In this document: in pieces, positions 55,558 through 64,000 of the stretch | How positions within the stretch are numbered: the stretch's first letter is position 1 | How the letters are laid out: every line of letters begins with the position of its first letter | The notes under the pieces: generated by a model | What the model was told of the DNA's origin: nothing | What the model saw: the letters and a program-made list of their open reading frames with translations, nothing else | Database searches by the model: none | Source: an uncultured Desulfovibrio sp. | GTDB lineage: Bacteria > Desulfobacterota > Desulfovibrionia > Desulfovibrionales > Desulfovibrionaceae | Assembly (NCBI GenBank): GCA_913063155.1 | Contig: CAJXYU010000002.1 | Coordinates: 124,001 to 188,000, forward strand | Reading direction: 5' to 3' | Length of the DNA stretch: 64,000 nt | Position numbers and translations under genes: made by a program

Positions 55558-57105
55558 ATGCTTAATCAAGACAAAGTCATTATCCTGGACTTCGGTTCCC
55601 AGTTCACCCAGCTCATTGCTCGGCGCATCCGCGAGGCTGGCGTGTACTCCGAAATCCATCCCTGCAATGTCGACCCGGAAAAGGTGAAGGCCCTGAATCC
55701 TCAGGCCCTGATCCTGTCCGGCGGTCCCTCCAGCGTCCTGGAAGGCGGTTGCCCGGATCTGCACCCCGATTTCATGAGTTGGGGACTGCCGACGCTCGGC
55801 ATCTGTTACGGCATGCAGCTGTTGGCCCATACCATGGGTGGTAAGGTGGTTTCCTCCACGGACCGTGAATACGGCCGCGCCGAGTTCTCGGCCATGAATG
55901 ACTGCCCGCTGTTTGAAGGCATCGAGAACAAGGAAAGCCTGACGGTCTGGATGTCCCACGGCGACCGCGTGGAAGCCATTCCTCCGGGATTCGAACGCAT
56001 GGGCAAGACCGAATCCATCGAGTTCGGCGCCATGGGTAACGTGGAAAAGAAAATCTACGCCCTTCAGTTCCATCCCGAGGTGGCCCACACCGACCAGGGC
56101 GCCCAGATCATCAACAACTTCCTGTTCAAGGTGGCCGCTCTCAAGCCGTCCTGGTCCATGTCCTCCTTTGTGGAAACCTGCGTCACGGACCTCAAGAAAC
56201 AGGTTGGTGACGACAAGGTCGTGCTCGGACTGTCCGGCGGCATCGACTCCACCGTGGCGGCCGTGCTGCTGCACAAGGCCATCGGCAAGAACCTGCATTG
56301 CATCTTCGTGGACAACGGGTTGCTGCGTATGGGCGAACGCGAGGAGGTCATCGGCTTCCTGGAGGAACACTTCGACCTCAACGTCAAGGTGGTGGACGCC
56401 GCCGACGAATTTCTGGGTAAGCTCAAAGGCGTCAAGGACCCCGAGGAAAAGCGCAAGATCATCGGTTACACCTTCATCGACGTCTTCGACCGTGAGGCCA
56501 AGGCCATCGAAGGCGTGAAGTTCCTGGGCCAGGGCACCCTGTACCCGGACGTCATCGAGTCCGAGTCCTTCAAGGGCCCTTCCGCGGTCATCAAGAGTCA
56601 CCACAATGTGGGCGGCCTGCCCGAGAAGATGAACCTCAAGCTGGTGGAGCCGCTGCGCGAACTGTTCAAGGACGAAGTGCGCCGAGCCGCCTACGAGCTG
56701 GGACTTCCCGAGCACATTATCTGGCGTCATCCGTTCCCGGGACCGGGGCTGTCCATCCGCGTCATCGGCGAGATCACCGAGGAACGTTTGGAAATCCTGC
56801 GCCTTGCCGATCGCATCGTGCAGAACGAACTTATTGCCTCGGACTGGTATCGTAAGGTATGGCAAGGCTTCGCCGTGTTGCTGCCGCTGAAGACCGTCGG
56901 TGTCATGGGGGACGACCGCACCTATGAAAACGTCATCGCGCTTCGCATCGTGGACAGCATCGACGCCATGACTGCGGACTGGACCCGCATGCCTTCCGAA
57001 CTGCTGGCGCGCATGTCCAACCGCATCATCAACGAGGTCAAGGGTGTCAACCGCGTGGTTCTGGATATCTCCTCCAAGCCGCCGAGCACCATTGAATGGG
57101 AATAG
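55558..57105 (+). CDS. guaA: GMP synthase (glutamine-hydrolysing)
   Basis: Aminates XMP to GMP. 515 aa. Class I glutaminase with nucleophile Cys in [11 protein letters not shown] and His/Glu in [12 protein letters not shown] pyrophosphatase P-loop [15 protein letters not shown]-terminal dimerisation region ending [17 protein letters not shown]. Normal length. 41 bp after guaB and probably co-transcribed. Confidence 0.98.
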   Translation: MLNQDKVIILDFGSQFTQLIARRIREAGVYSEIHPCNVDPEKVKALNPQALILSGGPSSVLEGGCPDLHPDFMSWGLPTLGICYGMQLLAHTMGGKVVSSTDREYGRAEFSAMNDCPLFEGIENKESLTVWMSHGDRVEAIPPGFERMGKTESIEFGAMGNVEKKIYALQFHPEVAHTDQGAQIINNFLFKVAALKPSWSMSSFVETCVTDLKKQVGDDKVVLGLSGGIDSTVAAVLLHKAIGKNLHCIFVDNGLLRMGEREEVIGFLEEHFDLNVKVVDAADEFLGKLKGVKDPEEKRKIIGYTFIDVFDREAKAIEGVKFLGQGTLYPDVIESESFKGPSAVIKSHHNVGGLPEKMNLKLVEPLRELFKDEVRRAAYELGLPEHIIWRHPFPGPGLSIRVIGEITEERLEILRLADRIVQNELIASDWYRKVWQGFAVLLPLKTVGVMGDDRTYENVIALRIVDSIDAMTADWTRMPSELLARMSNRIINEVKGVNRVVLDISSKPPSTIEWE

Positions 57106-57134
57106 GCTTTTACACAGACTGACAAGGAAGAAAT

Positions 57135-57494
57135 ATGTTTGGAATAGGCGGACCCGAGCTCCTCATCATCGTCGTTGTCGCTCTTATCGTTATCGGTCCC
57201 GCCAAGCTGCCGCAGATGATGCGCAGCTTGGGCAAGGGCATTGCCGAATTCAAACGCATGAGCAATGACGTGAAGAGCACGTTGGATCATGAGATCCAGC
57301 AGGCCGAATCCGATACGCGCAAGAAAGAGGCCGAGCAGGCCTTGGCCGAAAAGAAGGCCAGGGAAGCAGTTGAAGCGGAGCAGGCCCTGGCCGAGAAACG
57401 GGCTCGGGAAGCTGCAGAGGCCGAAAAGGCGCCGACTGTTGATGCTGAGAGCGCCGCCGAAAACTCCAAGGACGAAAGCAAGGAGTCTGCATGA
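57135..57494 (+). CDS. tatB: Twin-arginine translocase TatA/TatB-family subunit
   Basis: 119 aa with the N-terminal helix [20 protein letters not shown], amphipathic helix [18 protein letters not shown] and a charged C-terminal region with near-repeats ([12 protein letters not shown] / [12 protein letters not shown]). Glu near residue 8 and length favour TatB over TatA. Overlaps tatC (ATGA). Confidence 0.9.
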   Translation: MFGIGGPELLIIVVVALIVIGPAKLPQMMRSLGKGIAEFKRMSNDVKSTLDHEIQQAESDTRKKEAEQALAEKKAREAVEAEQALAEKRAREAAEAEKAPTVDAESAAENSKDESKESA

Positions 57495-58669
57495 GTTCGG
57501 ACAAGGATCTGAAGCCCGAACCCGAAGAACGGGAAGATCTCACTCCAGCTTCGTCCGAAGAAGCCGACAACGGGACCGGAGAAGACTCCGGTCCCGCTTC
57601 CGATATTTCCACGTCTGATGTTTCCGCCTCCGATCAGGACGATCCCGGGCTTGACCAGGAATTGCCTGCCGAAGCTTCCGACACGGAAGGTGAGGAGAGC
57701 ACAAATGAAACAAGTGACGAGATCGACGAACCGGACGTAGAGGACGAGGGCGAAGAGGAAGACTCCTCCAACATGAGTCTTCTCGATCATCTGGGCGAAT
57801 TGCGTACCCGGTTGGTGCGTTGCTTCCTGGCTGTGGCCGTGGGCATGGTCGCCTGCTACGGCTTTGCCGAACAAATGTTCGACATCCTCATGAAGCCCAT
57901 GCAGGCGGTGCTCAAGAAGCACGCCGCAAGCCAGATGGTCCTGCCCGAGGACTTCTTCGTCAACCTGCAACAGTCCCTGGCCCAGGCGCTGCAGAATACG
58001 GATTTCAAATATTACGACAAGCTGGGCGTCTTTGTGGATACCCTCAAGGAATCCCTCGGCCCCTTGGCCATGAGCGGACACTTCCAGTACACCTACCCGG
58101 CCGAGGCGTTCTTCGCCCACATCAAAATCGCCATCGTCGCGGGCATATTTCTCATGAGCCCGATTCTTTTCGCACAGATCTGGGGATTCATTGCGCCGGG
58201 CCTGTACGCCCACGAACGCAAGTGGATCGTGCCCATGGCCATTGTGTCCGCGTTCTTTTTCACCGCGGGCGGTCTGTTCGGATACTTTGTCGTCTTTCCG
58301 TTCGGGTTCGATTTTTTCGCCAGTTTCGCCTCGTCCGACATCGCGTTCACGCCTAAGTTGAACGAGTACCTGAGCTTCTGCCTCAAGCTTCTTTTCGCTT
58401 TCGGCATTGTATTCGAACTGCCCTTGTTCATCTTCTTCCTGGCGCGGCTCGGTTTGGTGAGCTCCAAGGGGCTACGTCAGAAACGCAAGTACGCGATTTT
58501 GCTTTCCTTTGTGACTGCCGCCGTTCTGACCCCGCCCGATCCGTTCACCCAGTGCCTCATGGCCGGGCCGCTGATCATTCTCTACGAGCTCGGGGTGTGG
58601 GTCGCCTTTTTCTTCGGCAAGAAGGAAAAGGAGCCTGAGCCTGGCGGCGAAGCCGGGCAAGAGGCCTAG
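57491..58669 (+). CDS. tatC: Twin-arginine translocase TatC with acidic N-terminal extension
   Basis: 392 aa, clearly longer than the usual ~250. Residues 1-95 are acidic, Ser/Glu/Asp-rich and probably disordered. TatC proper begins at [14 protein letters not shown] and has six helices, including [19 protein letters not shown] and [17 protein letters not shown]. The first periplasmic loop has about 45 additional residues (around residues 150-200). C-terminal tail [10 protein letters not shown]. Coupled to tatB; a terminator follows. Confidence 0.92.
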   Translation: MSSDKDLKPEPEEREDLTPASSEEADNGTGEDSGPASDISTSDVSASDQDDPGLDQELPAEASDTEGEESTNETSDEIDEPDVEDEGEEEDSSNMSLLDHLGELRTRLVRCFLAVAVGMVACYGFAEQMFDILMKPMQAVLKKHAASQMVLPEDFFVNLQQSLAQALQNTDFKYYDKLGVFVDTLKESLGPLAMSGHFQYTYPAEAFFAHIKIAIVAGIFLMSPILFAQIWGFIAPGLYAHERKWIVPMAIVSAFFFTAGGLFGYFVVFPFGFDFFASFASSDIAFTPKLNEYLSFCLKLLFAFGIVFELPLFIFFLARLGLVSSKGLRQKRKYAILLSFVTAAVLTPPDPFTQCLMAGPLIILYELGVWVAFFFGKKEKEPEPGGEAGQEA

Positions 58670-58677
58670 ACATCCAA

Positions 58678-58720
58678 CCGGGTGCGATGCGAAATTGTAA
58701 ACGTCGTACCCGGTTTTCTT
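58678..58720 (+). terminator. Intrinsic terminator after tatC
   Basis: CCGGGTGCGA and TCGTACCCGG pair (one wobble) across a 16-base loop and lead into TTTTCTTTTC. Confidence 0.7.
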
Positions 58721-58762
58721 TTCTAGAGTTTTCCTATATTGTCCCCGAAAAAGGAGAATAAG

Positions 58763-59350
58763 GTGAGTCATCGGCAAGCGTCCGTGGTGCGCAAGACCAA
58801 TGAAACGGACATCGAACTGAAGCTGTCCCTGGATGGCGAAGGCAAGAACGACATCGATACGGGTGTCGGTTTCGCCGACCATATGCTCGACCTCATGTGT
58901 TTTTGGGGCGGGTTCGACCTTTTCCTGAAGTGCAGAGGCGACCTGCATATCGACAGTCACCATACCCTGGAAGATATTGCGCTTTGTCTGGGGCAGGCGT
59001 TCTCCGAAGCCTTGGACGACCGCAAGGGGATTGTTCGTGTGGGCTGGGCCAAAGTTCCCATGGACGAGGCTTTGGCCGAAGTGGTCGTCGATCTTTCCGG
59101 AAGACCTTATCTGGTGTATGATGACAGTCTGCTGCCGGGCATTGTTGCCGGCGATGAAAAGGATATATGGCGTGAGTTTCTGAAGTCGTTTGCCTTCAAG
59201 GCAGGCATGAACCTGCACGTCTCGTTCGAATACGGCCTCAACGGCCACCATCTGCTGGAGGCGGCTTTCAAGGCCTTGGGCATGTCCCTCGGCGCGGCGG
59301 TCCGCATCGGCCGTAAGGGTGTTTCCAGTACAAAAGGGAGTCTCGACTGA
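58763..59350 (+). CDS. hisB: Imidazoleglycerol-phosphate dehydratase
   Basis: Dehydrates imidazoleglycerol phosphate in histidine synthesis. 195 aa from the GTG at 58763 (AAGGAG upstream). Mn-binding motifs [16 protein letters not shown] and [16 protein letters not shown] are intact. Single-domain form without the HolPase half of enteric HisB. Stop overlaps the lipoprotein start (ATG inside TGATG). Confidence 0.95.
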   Translation: MSHRQASVVRKTNETDIELKLSLDGEGKNDIDTGVGFADHMLDLMCFWGGFDLFLKCRGDLHIDSHHTLEDIALCLGQAFSEALDDRKGIVRVGWAKVPMDEALAEVVVDLSGRPYLVYDDSLLPGIVAGDEKDIWREFLKSFAFKAGMNLHVSFEYGLNGHHLLEAAFKALGMSLGAAVRIGRKGVSSTKGSLD

Positions 59351-60006
59351 TGAAGCGACTGGTTAATCTCGTCTCGCTGGCGGCTTTTGCCGGCTGCCTT
59401 TTCCTGCTGGCCGGTTGCGGCACACCCAGGCCCCAGGCTACTGCCGCGCGTCCCGTAGGTTCTCTGGCCGTGGCCGGATTTACCAACCCGACGCATTCAT
59501 GGCAACTGCTGGCCGGCTATATCCCTGTAGAGGGCGCAAAGCCTTTGAACCAGGCGATTCTGTCCAAGCTTGACGGTACGCTGCAGGATACCCTCAATGC
59601 CCATCAGGTGGTCGACTACAAGCCTGCGGCCATTACCCTTCAGTGCCAGAAGGTCGTGACCTTCGAAGAGGCCGGCGTCCCTCGCATGTCCGCGCTCAAG
59701 TATTGGCTGGGAGTGGGCAAATGCATGTCCGTGGACTATCTGCTGGTGCCCCAGGTCATTGAATGGAACGAGCGGCAGGGCGGTGAAATGGGCGTCGAAG
59801 CTCCGGCTTCCGTTGTGCTCGATTTTTTCCTGCTCGACATCAAGAATCAGAGTGTCATGCGGGCTCATTTCGAGGAAACCCAGGAATCCCTGACTGAGAA
59901 CATATTCAAGGCCAACAAGTTCTTCAGCCGCGGCGGCAAGTGGGTCTCTGCCCATGAGCTGGCCGCAGAAGGCATGGACGTCAAGTTGTTGGAGCTCGGG
60001 TTATGA
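59350..60006 (+). CDS. Hypothetical lipoprotein within the his cluster
   Basis: A 218-aa lipoprotein (lipobox LLAGC near residue 23). The mature part contains [23 protein letters not shown] and [19 protein letters not shown], the strand pattern of proteins that assemble in the periplasm or outer membrane like the GNA1162/CsgG-type lipoproteins (weak similarity). Overlaps hisB upstream and hisA downstream, so it is translated with them, though no role in histidine synthesis is evident. Confidence 0.8.
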   Translation: MKRLVNLVSLAAFAGCLFLLAGCGTPRPQATAARPVGSLAVAGFTNPTHSWQLLAGYIPVEGAKPLNQAILSKLDGTLQDTLNAHQVVDYKPAAITLQCQKVVTFEEAGVPRMSALKYWLGVGKCMSVDYLLVPQVIEWNERQGGEMGVEAPASVVLDFFLLDIKNQSVMRAHFEETQESLTENIFKANKFFSRGGKWVSAHELAAEGMDVKLLELGL

Positions 60007-60734
60007 TTCTTTTCCCCGCTGTCGACATCAAGGACGGCAAATGCGTTCGCCTTGCGCAGGGCAAGGAGAACGAAGTCACGGTCTTTTCCGACGATCCGGT
60101 CGGCCCCGCACTGCAATGGGCCGGACTCGGTTGCCGTTTTCTTCACGTGGTTGACCTTGACGGGGCCTTTTCCGGCAAGCCCAAGAACTATGACCTCATC
60201 AAGCGTATTTGCTCGGAGATCAATATCCCGGTGCAACTGGGCGGCGGTATCCGCGACATCGATATCGCCAAAGCCTACATCGAAGCGGGCGTGACCCGGT
60301 TGATCATAGGCACCATGGCCCTGGAGGAGCCCGAACAGTTCGCCGATCTGTGCAAGGCCTTGCCCGGCAAGATCGGCGTATCCCTGGACGCCGTGGACGG
60401 AGCGCTCAAGACCAAGGGATGGGTTGAGGATTCCGGACTCATGATCGAGGACGTCTTGCCTCGCATGGAAGAAAACGGCGTGTCTTTCATCATTTACACG
60501 GATATTGCCCGAGACGGCATGCAGACCGGGGTGAACCTGGATGCTCTGGAACGCCTTTGCGCCCTGACTTCCATTCCGGTCATTGCCGCCGGCGGCGTGC
60601 ACACCATCGCCGATATCATGAACCTCTATCCGCTTTCGAAAAAGGGGCTGGAAGGGGCCATTTCCGGCCGGGCCATCTACACCGGAACCCTGGATGTGAA
60701 AGAGGCCAACGATTGGATCGACGCCCAGAGCTAA
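60003..60734 (+). CDS. hisA: Phosphoribosylformimino-5-aminoimidazole carboxamide ribotide isomerase
   Basis: A 243-aa TIM-barrel isomerase of histidine synthesis. [17 protein letters not shown] with the catalytic Asp at the N-terminus, [12 protein letters not shown], and the second Asp in YTDIARDGM are typical. ATGA overlap with the lipoprotein gene. Last gene in the unit, followed by a bidirectional terminator. Confidence 0.96.
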   Translation: MILFPAVDIKDGKCVRLAQGKENEVTVFSDDPVGPALQWAGLGCRFLHVVDLDGAFSGKPKNYDLIKRICSEINIPVQLGGGIRDIDIAKAYIEAGVTRLIIGTMALEEPEQFADLCKALPGKIGVSLDAVDGALKTKGWVEDSGLMIEDVLPRMEENGVSFIIYTDIARDGMQTGVNLDALERLCALTSIPVIAAGGVHTIADIMNLYPLSKKGLEGAISGRAIYTGTLDVKEANDWIDAQS

Positions 60735-60755
60735 CCGTCAGCCTTTAAAATGAAC

Positions 60756-60797
60756 AAAAACCGGAACAGGCCTGACCTGCTCCGGTTTTTGTTTTTT
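60756..60797. terminator. Bidirectional terminator after hisA
   Basis: AAAAACCGGAACAGG and CCTGCTCCGGTTTTT pair (one mismatch) around CCTGA, followed by GTTTTTT. It also ends the convergent membrane-protein transcript. Confidence 0.8.
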
Positions 60798-60813
60798 CTG
60801 GGCGGCCCAGTCC

Positions 60814-61260
60814 TCAAGTGTTTTCAACGGCTGTTGCGATAAGTTTTTTCGTTTCGGCACACAAGTGATGTTCGTGGGCGAACCGTACGCGCTGAAGGGC
60901 GGGCAGGCCGAAGACCACCGTGGCAAACGCCATGAGGCCCACGAAGCTTTTTTGCAGGACGATGTGTACGGCTAGCAGGAGCATCAGGGCCATGCAGGCC
61001 ACGAAGAAGGCTTCCACACTGCGGCGAAGGCCGTACCTGCCTGTGAAAACAGTTCGACCGTTTTTTTCGTGGAGTCGTGCTCTAACGTGATGGGCAAGCA
61101 GGCTGTCACGCGTTCCCTGTGCCGTGATGGTGTTGTTGCTCAGCGAGATCCGTGATTTGATCTTCGCTGTTTTCAGCGTCTTTTCCAGACGTTTTCGGCT
61201 GGTTTTCAGGTCGGATTCGCTTTCGAACGTAAAGTGTTCGGTGCGGAAAAGGCTGAGCAT
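60814..61260 (-). CDS. Hypothetical membrane protein
   Basis: A 148-aa protein of unknown family. Its cytoplasmic N-terminus (residues 1-80, with RKRLEKTLKTAKIKSRISLS) is followed by two hydrophobic helices (about 84-104 and 108-125) and a short tail. Starts directly after the stop of the GT2 gene (TAG-ATG). Confidence 0.7.
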   Translation of the reverse strand: MLSLFRTEHFTFESESDLKTSRKRLEKTLKTAKIKSRISLSNNTITAQGTRDSLLAHHVRARLHEKNGRTVFTGRYGLRRSVEAFFVACMALMLLLAVHIVLQKSFVGLMAFATVVFGLPALQRVRFAHEHHLCAETKKLIATAVENT

Positions 61261-62028
61261 CTAGCGGCCCCAGTCTCCCTTTTCTTCCACTCGGAGGTAT
61301 TTCTGGAAGGTGTAATAGAAGCCGGCCAGGGCATTGCAGAAGCCTGCAAGACCGTCCAGAAAACCGAGTTTCAGGAAATACAGCTTGATGAATTTGACTT
61401 TGGCGTGTGCCATTGCACGAAGAAATCCACCTTTTCTTCCCTTTTTGCGTAAATCCTTTGCTCCTTCTTCCGCGTAGTAGTTGATCTTTTCCATGTGCTC
61501 GAAAAAGGAGTTGTAAGGATAATGGAGAATGTCTCCTGCAAGCTTTTTCGTATCGCCGAGGGGTTCGAAGTGGTAATGAGCGCCACTGGCGGTTACTTTC
61601 ATTTTGCCGTTTTTGAATACCCTGAAGAGGTAGTCCGGGTACCATCCCGAGTGTTTCATGAACCGGTTGAAGTAGAATGAGGATCTCGGTGTGTAGTAAC
61701 CGGCCGTTTTTTCGTTGAGTTTGTTGGCCTTTTCAAGGGCCGATATGATGTTCCCGCGAAGCTCGTCCGTGAGAATTTCATCCTGGTCCAGGCTTACGAT
61801 CCAGTCTGTCTTGATTTCGCCAAGGGCGAATTCGAACTGCTTGACCGGACCGGGCCAGGGACGGATGCTTACTTTTGCGCCGCATTTTTCGGCGATTTCC
61901 ACGGTCCTGTCCGTGCTCTGAGAGTCCACCACGAAAAGTTCGTCGCAAAAGTCCAGGGATTTCAAGCAATCTTCCAGCCAGCGTTCGCCGTTATACGTCA
62001 GGATCAGCCCGGTGACGGTTTGATTCAT
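61261..62028 (-). CDS. Glycosyltransferase family 2 (LPS core type)
   Basis: A 255-aa GT-A enzyme of the WaaE/KdtX group that adds glucose or similar to the LPS inner core. Seen: GLILTYNGERWLEDCLKSL, ELFVVDSQSTDRTVEIAEK, nucleotide-sugar Asp in WIVSLDQDEIL, and YPDYLFRVFKNGKMKVT. C-terminal amphipathic region. Probably operonic with the membrane protein downstream. Confidence 0.88.
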   Translation of the reverse strand: MNQTVTGLILTYNGERWLEDCLKSLDFCDELFVVDSQSTDRTVEIAEKCGAKVSIRPWPGPVKQFEFALGEIKTDWIVSLDQDEILTDELRGNIISALEKANKLNEKTAGYYTPRSSFYFNRFMKHSGWYPDYLFRVFKNGKMKVTASGAHYHFEPLGDTKKLAGDILHYPYNSFFEHMEKINYYAEEGAKDLRKKGRKGGFLRAMAHAKVKFIKLYFLKLGFLDGLAGFCNALAGFYYTFQKYLRVEEKGDWGR

Positions 62029-62150
62029 GTATATTCCTTTGGGGTTGAAATTCGCGCGAATCTTACATGGTTCGTCAGCACAGGTCCAATGGGATTATCA
62101 TGGCGCCTTGCATAGGAGATTCATAGCATATAACAAAGCAGGGAAACCGT

Positions 62151-62846
62151 ATGAAACGATTGCATGTGCTTCTTTTTTTGTTTTTTGGCCTTTTACTTTT
62201 TCCTGTGGACTCCAACGCGGAGCAGATTTTCGTTTGCGGTGGGACGGAGGTTTTTGGCGAAGGGCCTGTCTCGGTGCTGCGCGAAGCCTATGCCGCCTTG
62301 GGGTACACCCTGGTGATGAAGCGGGTTCCCAGCGCCCGGAGCCTCGTCGAGTCCAACTCCGGCAGATGCGACGGGGAGTTGGGCCGTATTGCGGATATTT
62401 CAATGAGATTTCCCAACCTGATCCAGGTGGATGTTCCTATTTTCTGGATAGACCTGGTCGCAATCAGCACGCGAAAGGATCGGAACATCAGGACATGGAA
62501 GGATCTTTCCGGTAAAAGCGTGTCCTACCAGACCGGAGCCTTGATCATTGAAGACAACTTGCCCCCGACGTTGAAGCGGGTGGTCAAATCCCCGACTCCC
62601 GGAAAAGCACTGGATCTGCTTCGGCAAGGGCGCGTGGACGTCGTCGTGGATACCCGCAGGGATGCGGAGAGGGCTCTGGAGGATATGGATTGGAGCGGCG
62701 CCGTTATTCACGAACCTCCCCTGGAGCAGGTGAACATTTATCACTACGTGCACAAGAAGAACCGTGCGTTGGTCCCGAAGCTCGAAGCCGTGTTGCGGAA
62801 GATGCAGAAGCAGGGACGCATCAGGAGCATATTGCAAGACCACTGA
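62151..62846 (+). CDS. Periplasmic solute-binding protein, family 3 (tandem copy 1)
   Basis: 231 aa with a signal peptide (LHVLLFLFFGLLLFPVDSNA). Family-3-like core: VLREAYAALGYTLVMKRVPS, CDGELGRIADISMRFPNLI and LLRQGRVDVVVDTRRDAE. No transport genes adjoin. Its last ~35 codons are nearly the same as those of the next gene, while the remainder has diverged more. Confidence 0.82.
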   Translation: MKRLHVLLFLFFGLLLFPVDSNAEQIFVCGGTEVFGEGPVSVLREAYAALGYTLVMKRVPSARSLVESNSGRCDGELGRIADISMRFPNLIQVDVPIFWIDLVAISTRKDRNIRTWKDLSGKSVSYQTGALIIEDNLPPTLKRVVKSPTPGKALDLLRQGRVDVVVDTRRDAERALEDMDWSGAVIHEPPLEQVNIYHYVHKKNRALVPKLEAVLRKMQKQGRIRSILQDH

Positions 62847-62892
62847 GTCATAAACGCCGTTCGCCCGGGACGCTCCAGGCAGTGGAGACCAT

Positions 62893-63579
62893 ATGCCTCA
62901 AAAGAAATTTTTGTTACTGACGTTCGCCCTTTTGCTCACAGCAACGGCGGCTTTCGCCTTCCGGAATTTCATCATTTGCGGTACTGACTTCATGCCTTTC
63001 GGGCCGGGGCCGGAAAAAGTACTGCGTGAAGCGTATGCGGCCCTCGGCTATAACTTGGTGGTTCATCGCATGCCAATCCCCAGAAGTCTTGAAGAAAGCA
63101 ATATGGGCCGTTTCGAAGGGGAGCTGGCACGTGTCGGCGGCATAGAAAGCCGGTACAAAAATCTGGTGCGCGTCGATGTCCCCATATTCGACCTTGAGGT
63201 TGTGGCCGTCACAAAGGACAAGAGCCGCAGGATACGTGAATGGAGTGACTTGGGCGGTTTGACGGTTGCCTATCCGAGGGGGGCGATCATCATGGAACAG
63301 AATCTGCCGGAAAATGTGGGGCATCTTGCGCCGTTCCTTTCTCTTGAGAAAGGTATGGCTCTGCTTCTGGCCGGTCGGGCCGATGTGCTGCTCTCCAGCA
63401 GGAAAAATCTCGCAGGGGACGACCTTGAGGGACTGTACGTTCAGGAACCTCCTTTGGAGCATGTCCATGTCTATCATTACCTGCATAAGAAAAACCGTGC
63501 GTTGGTTCCGAAGCTTGAAGCCGTGTTGCGGAAGATGCGGGAGCAGGGACGCATCGCCAGGATTTTGAATAAGGACTGA
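62893..63579 (+). CDS. Periplasmic solute-binding protein, family 3 (tandem copy 2)
   Basis: 228 aa with a signal peptide (LLLTFALLLTATAAFA) and GGAGA ribosome-binding site. Parallels copy 1 throughout: VLREAYAALGYNLVVHRMPI, GELARVGGIESRYKNLV, ALVPKLEAVLRKMREQGRIA. Probably arose by tandem duplication. An antiporter gene follows 77 bp downstream, with no obvious functional link. Confidence 0.82.
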   Translation: MPQKKFLLLTFALLLTATAAFAFRNFIICGTDFMPFGPGPEKVLREAYAALGYNLVVHRMPIPRSLEESNMGRFEGELARVGGIESRYKNLVRVDVPIFDLEVVAVTKDKSRRIREWSDLGGLTVAYPRGAIIMEQNLPENVGHLAPFLSLEKGMALLLAGRADVLLSSRKNLAGDDLEGLYVQEPPLEHVHVYHYLHKKNRALVPKLEAVLRKMREQGRIARILNKD

Positions 63580-63656
63580 ATTTGATTTCTCTGGATTTTC
63601 TTCGTGGAACGCGTTACCTCCACTGCGATTGAATGAAGTCTTAAAAGGGGAATTAA

Positions 63657-64000
63657 GTGAAGGAAAACAAGTCCAACGCCATGGCCCTGGCTCCGCTGGG
63701 GCTTTTTCTTGCCATATTCATCGGGACCGGCGTGTACCTCACCGCCAGCGGTACGAACATGGCTTTCTATCAGCTGTCGGCCACGGTTGCCATTCTACCC
63801 GCCATCATCTGGGCCGTGATCATGGGGCGCGAAACCATATCCGAGAAGATCAACATCTTCCTGTCGGGCGTGGGCGACATCAACATCATCACCATGTGCA
63901 TGATCTATCTTTTGGCAGGCGGTTTCGCCGCGGTGGCCAAATCCATCGGCGGGGTCGAGGCCACGGTCAACTTCGGGCTGTCCGTCATCCCGGCCGCCAT
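63657..64000 (+). CDS. NhaC-like Na+/H+ antiporter (5' part; cut by window end)
   Basis: About 115 residues are visible from the GTG at 63657 (AAAAGGGGA upstream). The first helices (LAPLGLFLAIFIGTGVYLTA; ATVAILPAIIWAVIMGRETI) and KINIFLSGVGDINIITMCMI then LLAGGFAAVAKSIGGVEATV match the NhaC family. Likely sodium/proton exchange at the inner membrane. The remainder lies outside the window. Confidence 0.85.
   Translation, partial: MKENKSNAMALAPLGLFLAIFIGTGVYLTASGTNMAFYQLSATVAILPAIIWAVIMGRETISEKINIFLSGVGDINIITMCMIYLLAGGFAAVAKSIGGVEATVNFGLSVIPAA

Overview
The window looks like part of the chromosome of a sulfate-reducing member of the Desulfovibrionales, most like the genus Pseudodesulfovibrio. 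This rests on an arsR-hgcA-hgcB mercury-methylation locus at the left edge, a Desulfovibrio-type cytochrome c maturation operon whose CcmE carries Cys in place of the haem-binding His, many PAS/GAF/MCP/c-di-GMP signalling proteins, an indolepyruvate:ferredoxin oxidoreductase, and small genes of Desulfovibrio character. Genes are densely packed. ATGA start/stop overlaps and GC-rich intrinsic terminators are common. I saw no rRNA, tRNA, CRISPR array, insertion sequence or phage genes.

Layout. 1-1.85 kb: hgcB (cut by the edge), hgcA and an ArsR regulator, all on the minus strand, with a promoter/operator in front of arsR. 1.9-6.4 kb: RarD permease, RRM RNA-binding protein, soluble four-PAS/GAF histidine kinase. 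6.4-12.9 kb: polar amino-acid ABC permease (apparently 5'-damaged) with its ATPase, a Cache chemoreceptor, and a CHASE4-PAS-GGDEF-EAL protein. 13-16.6 kb: radical SAM/SPASM protein, orphan solute-binding protein, a small hypothetical, a TPR protein. 16.6-21.1 kb: a tight minus-strand operon of AMP-forming CoA ligase, sialidase-fold protein, dienelactone hydrolase and GT9. 21.2-28 kb: prepilin peptidase, two BON lipoproteins, GT39 with PAP2 phosphatase, Maf/DUF115 glycosyltransferase. 28-34 kb: a cysteine synthase fused to a CysRS-like domain, nitroreductase, a lipoprotein/cytosolic pair, and a sigma-54 activator. 34-37.4 kb: iorAB and a YfgM-like protein. 37.7-42.4 kb: proA, nadD, HD-GYP, GT9. 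42.5-48.9 kb: CNNM protein and ccmE-F-A-B-C-D plus a TPR protein. 48.9-54 kb: livKHMGF. 54-60.8 kb: guaB, guaA, tatB, tatC, hisB, lipoprotein, hisA. 60.8-64 kb: membrane protein, LPS-type GT2, two tandem solute-binding paralogues, and a partial NhaC-like antiporter.

The most notable observation is in hgcA. The best-supported start (ribosome-binding site plus ATGA overlap with arsR) lies 168 bases upstream of the first start that avoids stop codons, and this longer frame contains a single in-frame TGA directly after a Cys codon. Within 35 bases downstream of the TGA is a stem-loop that satisfies the usual bacterial SECIS geometry. The simplest reading is a selenocysteine-containing HgcA with a Cys-Sec pair in its N-terminal extension. 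A damaged gene or a short leader peptide are the alternatives.
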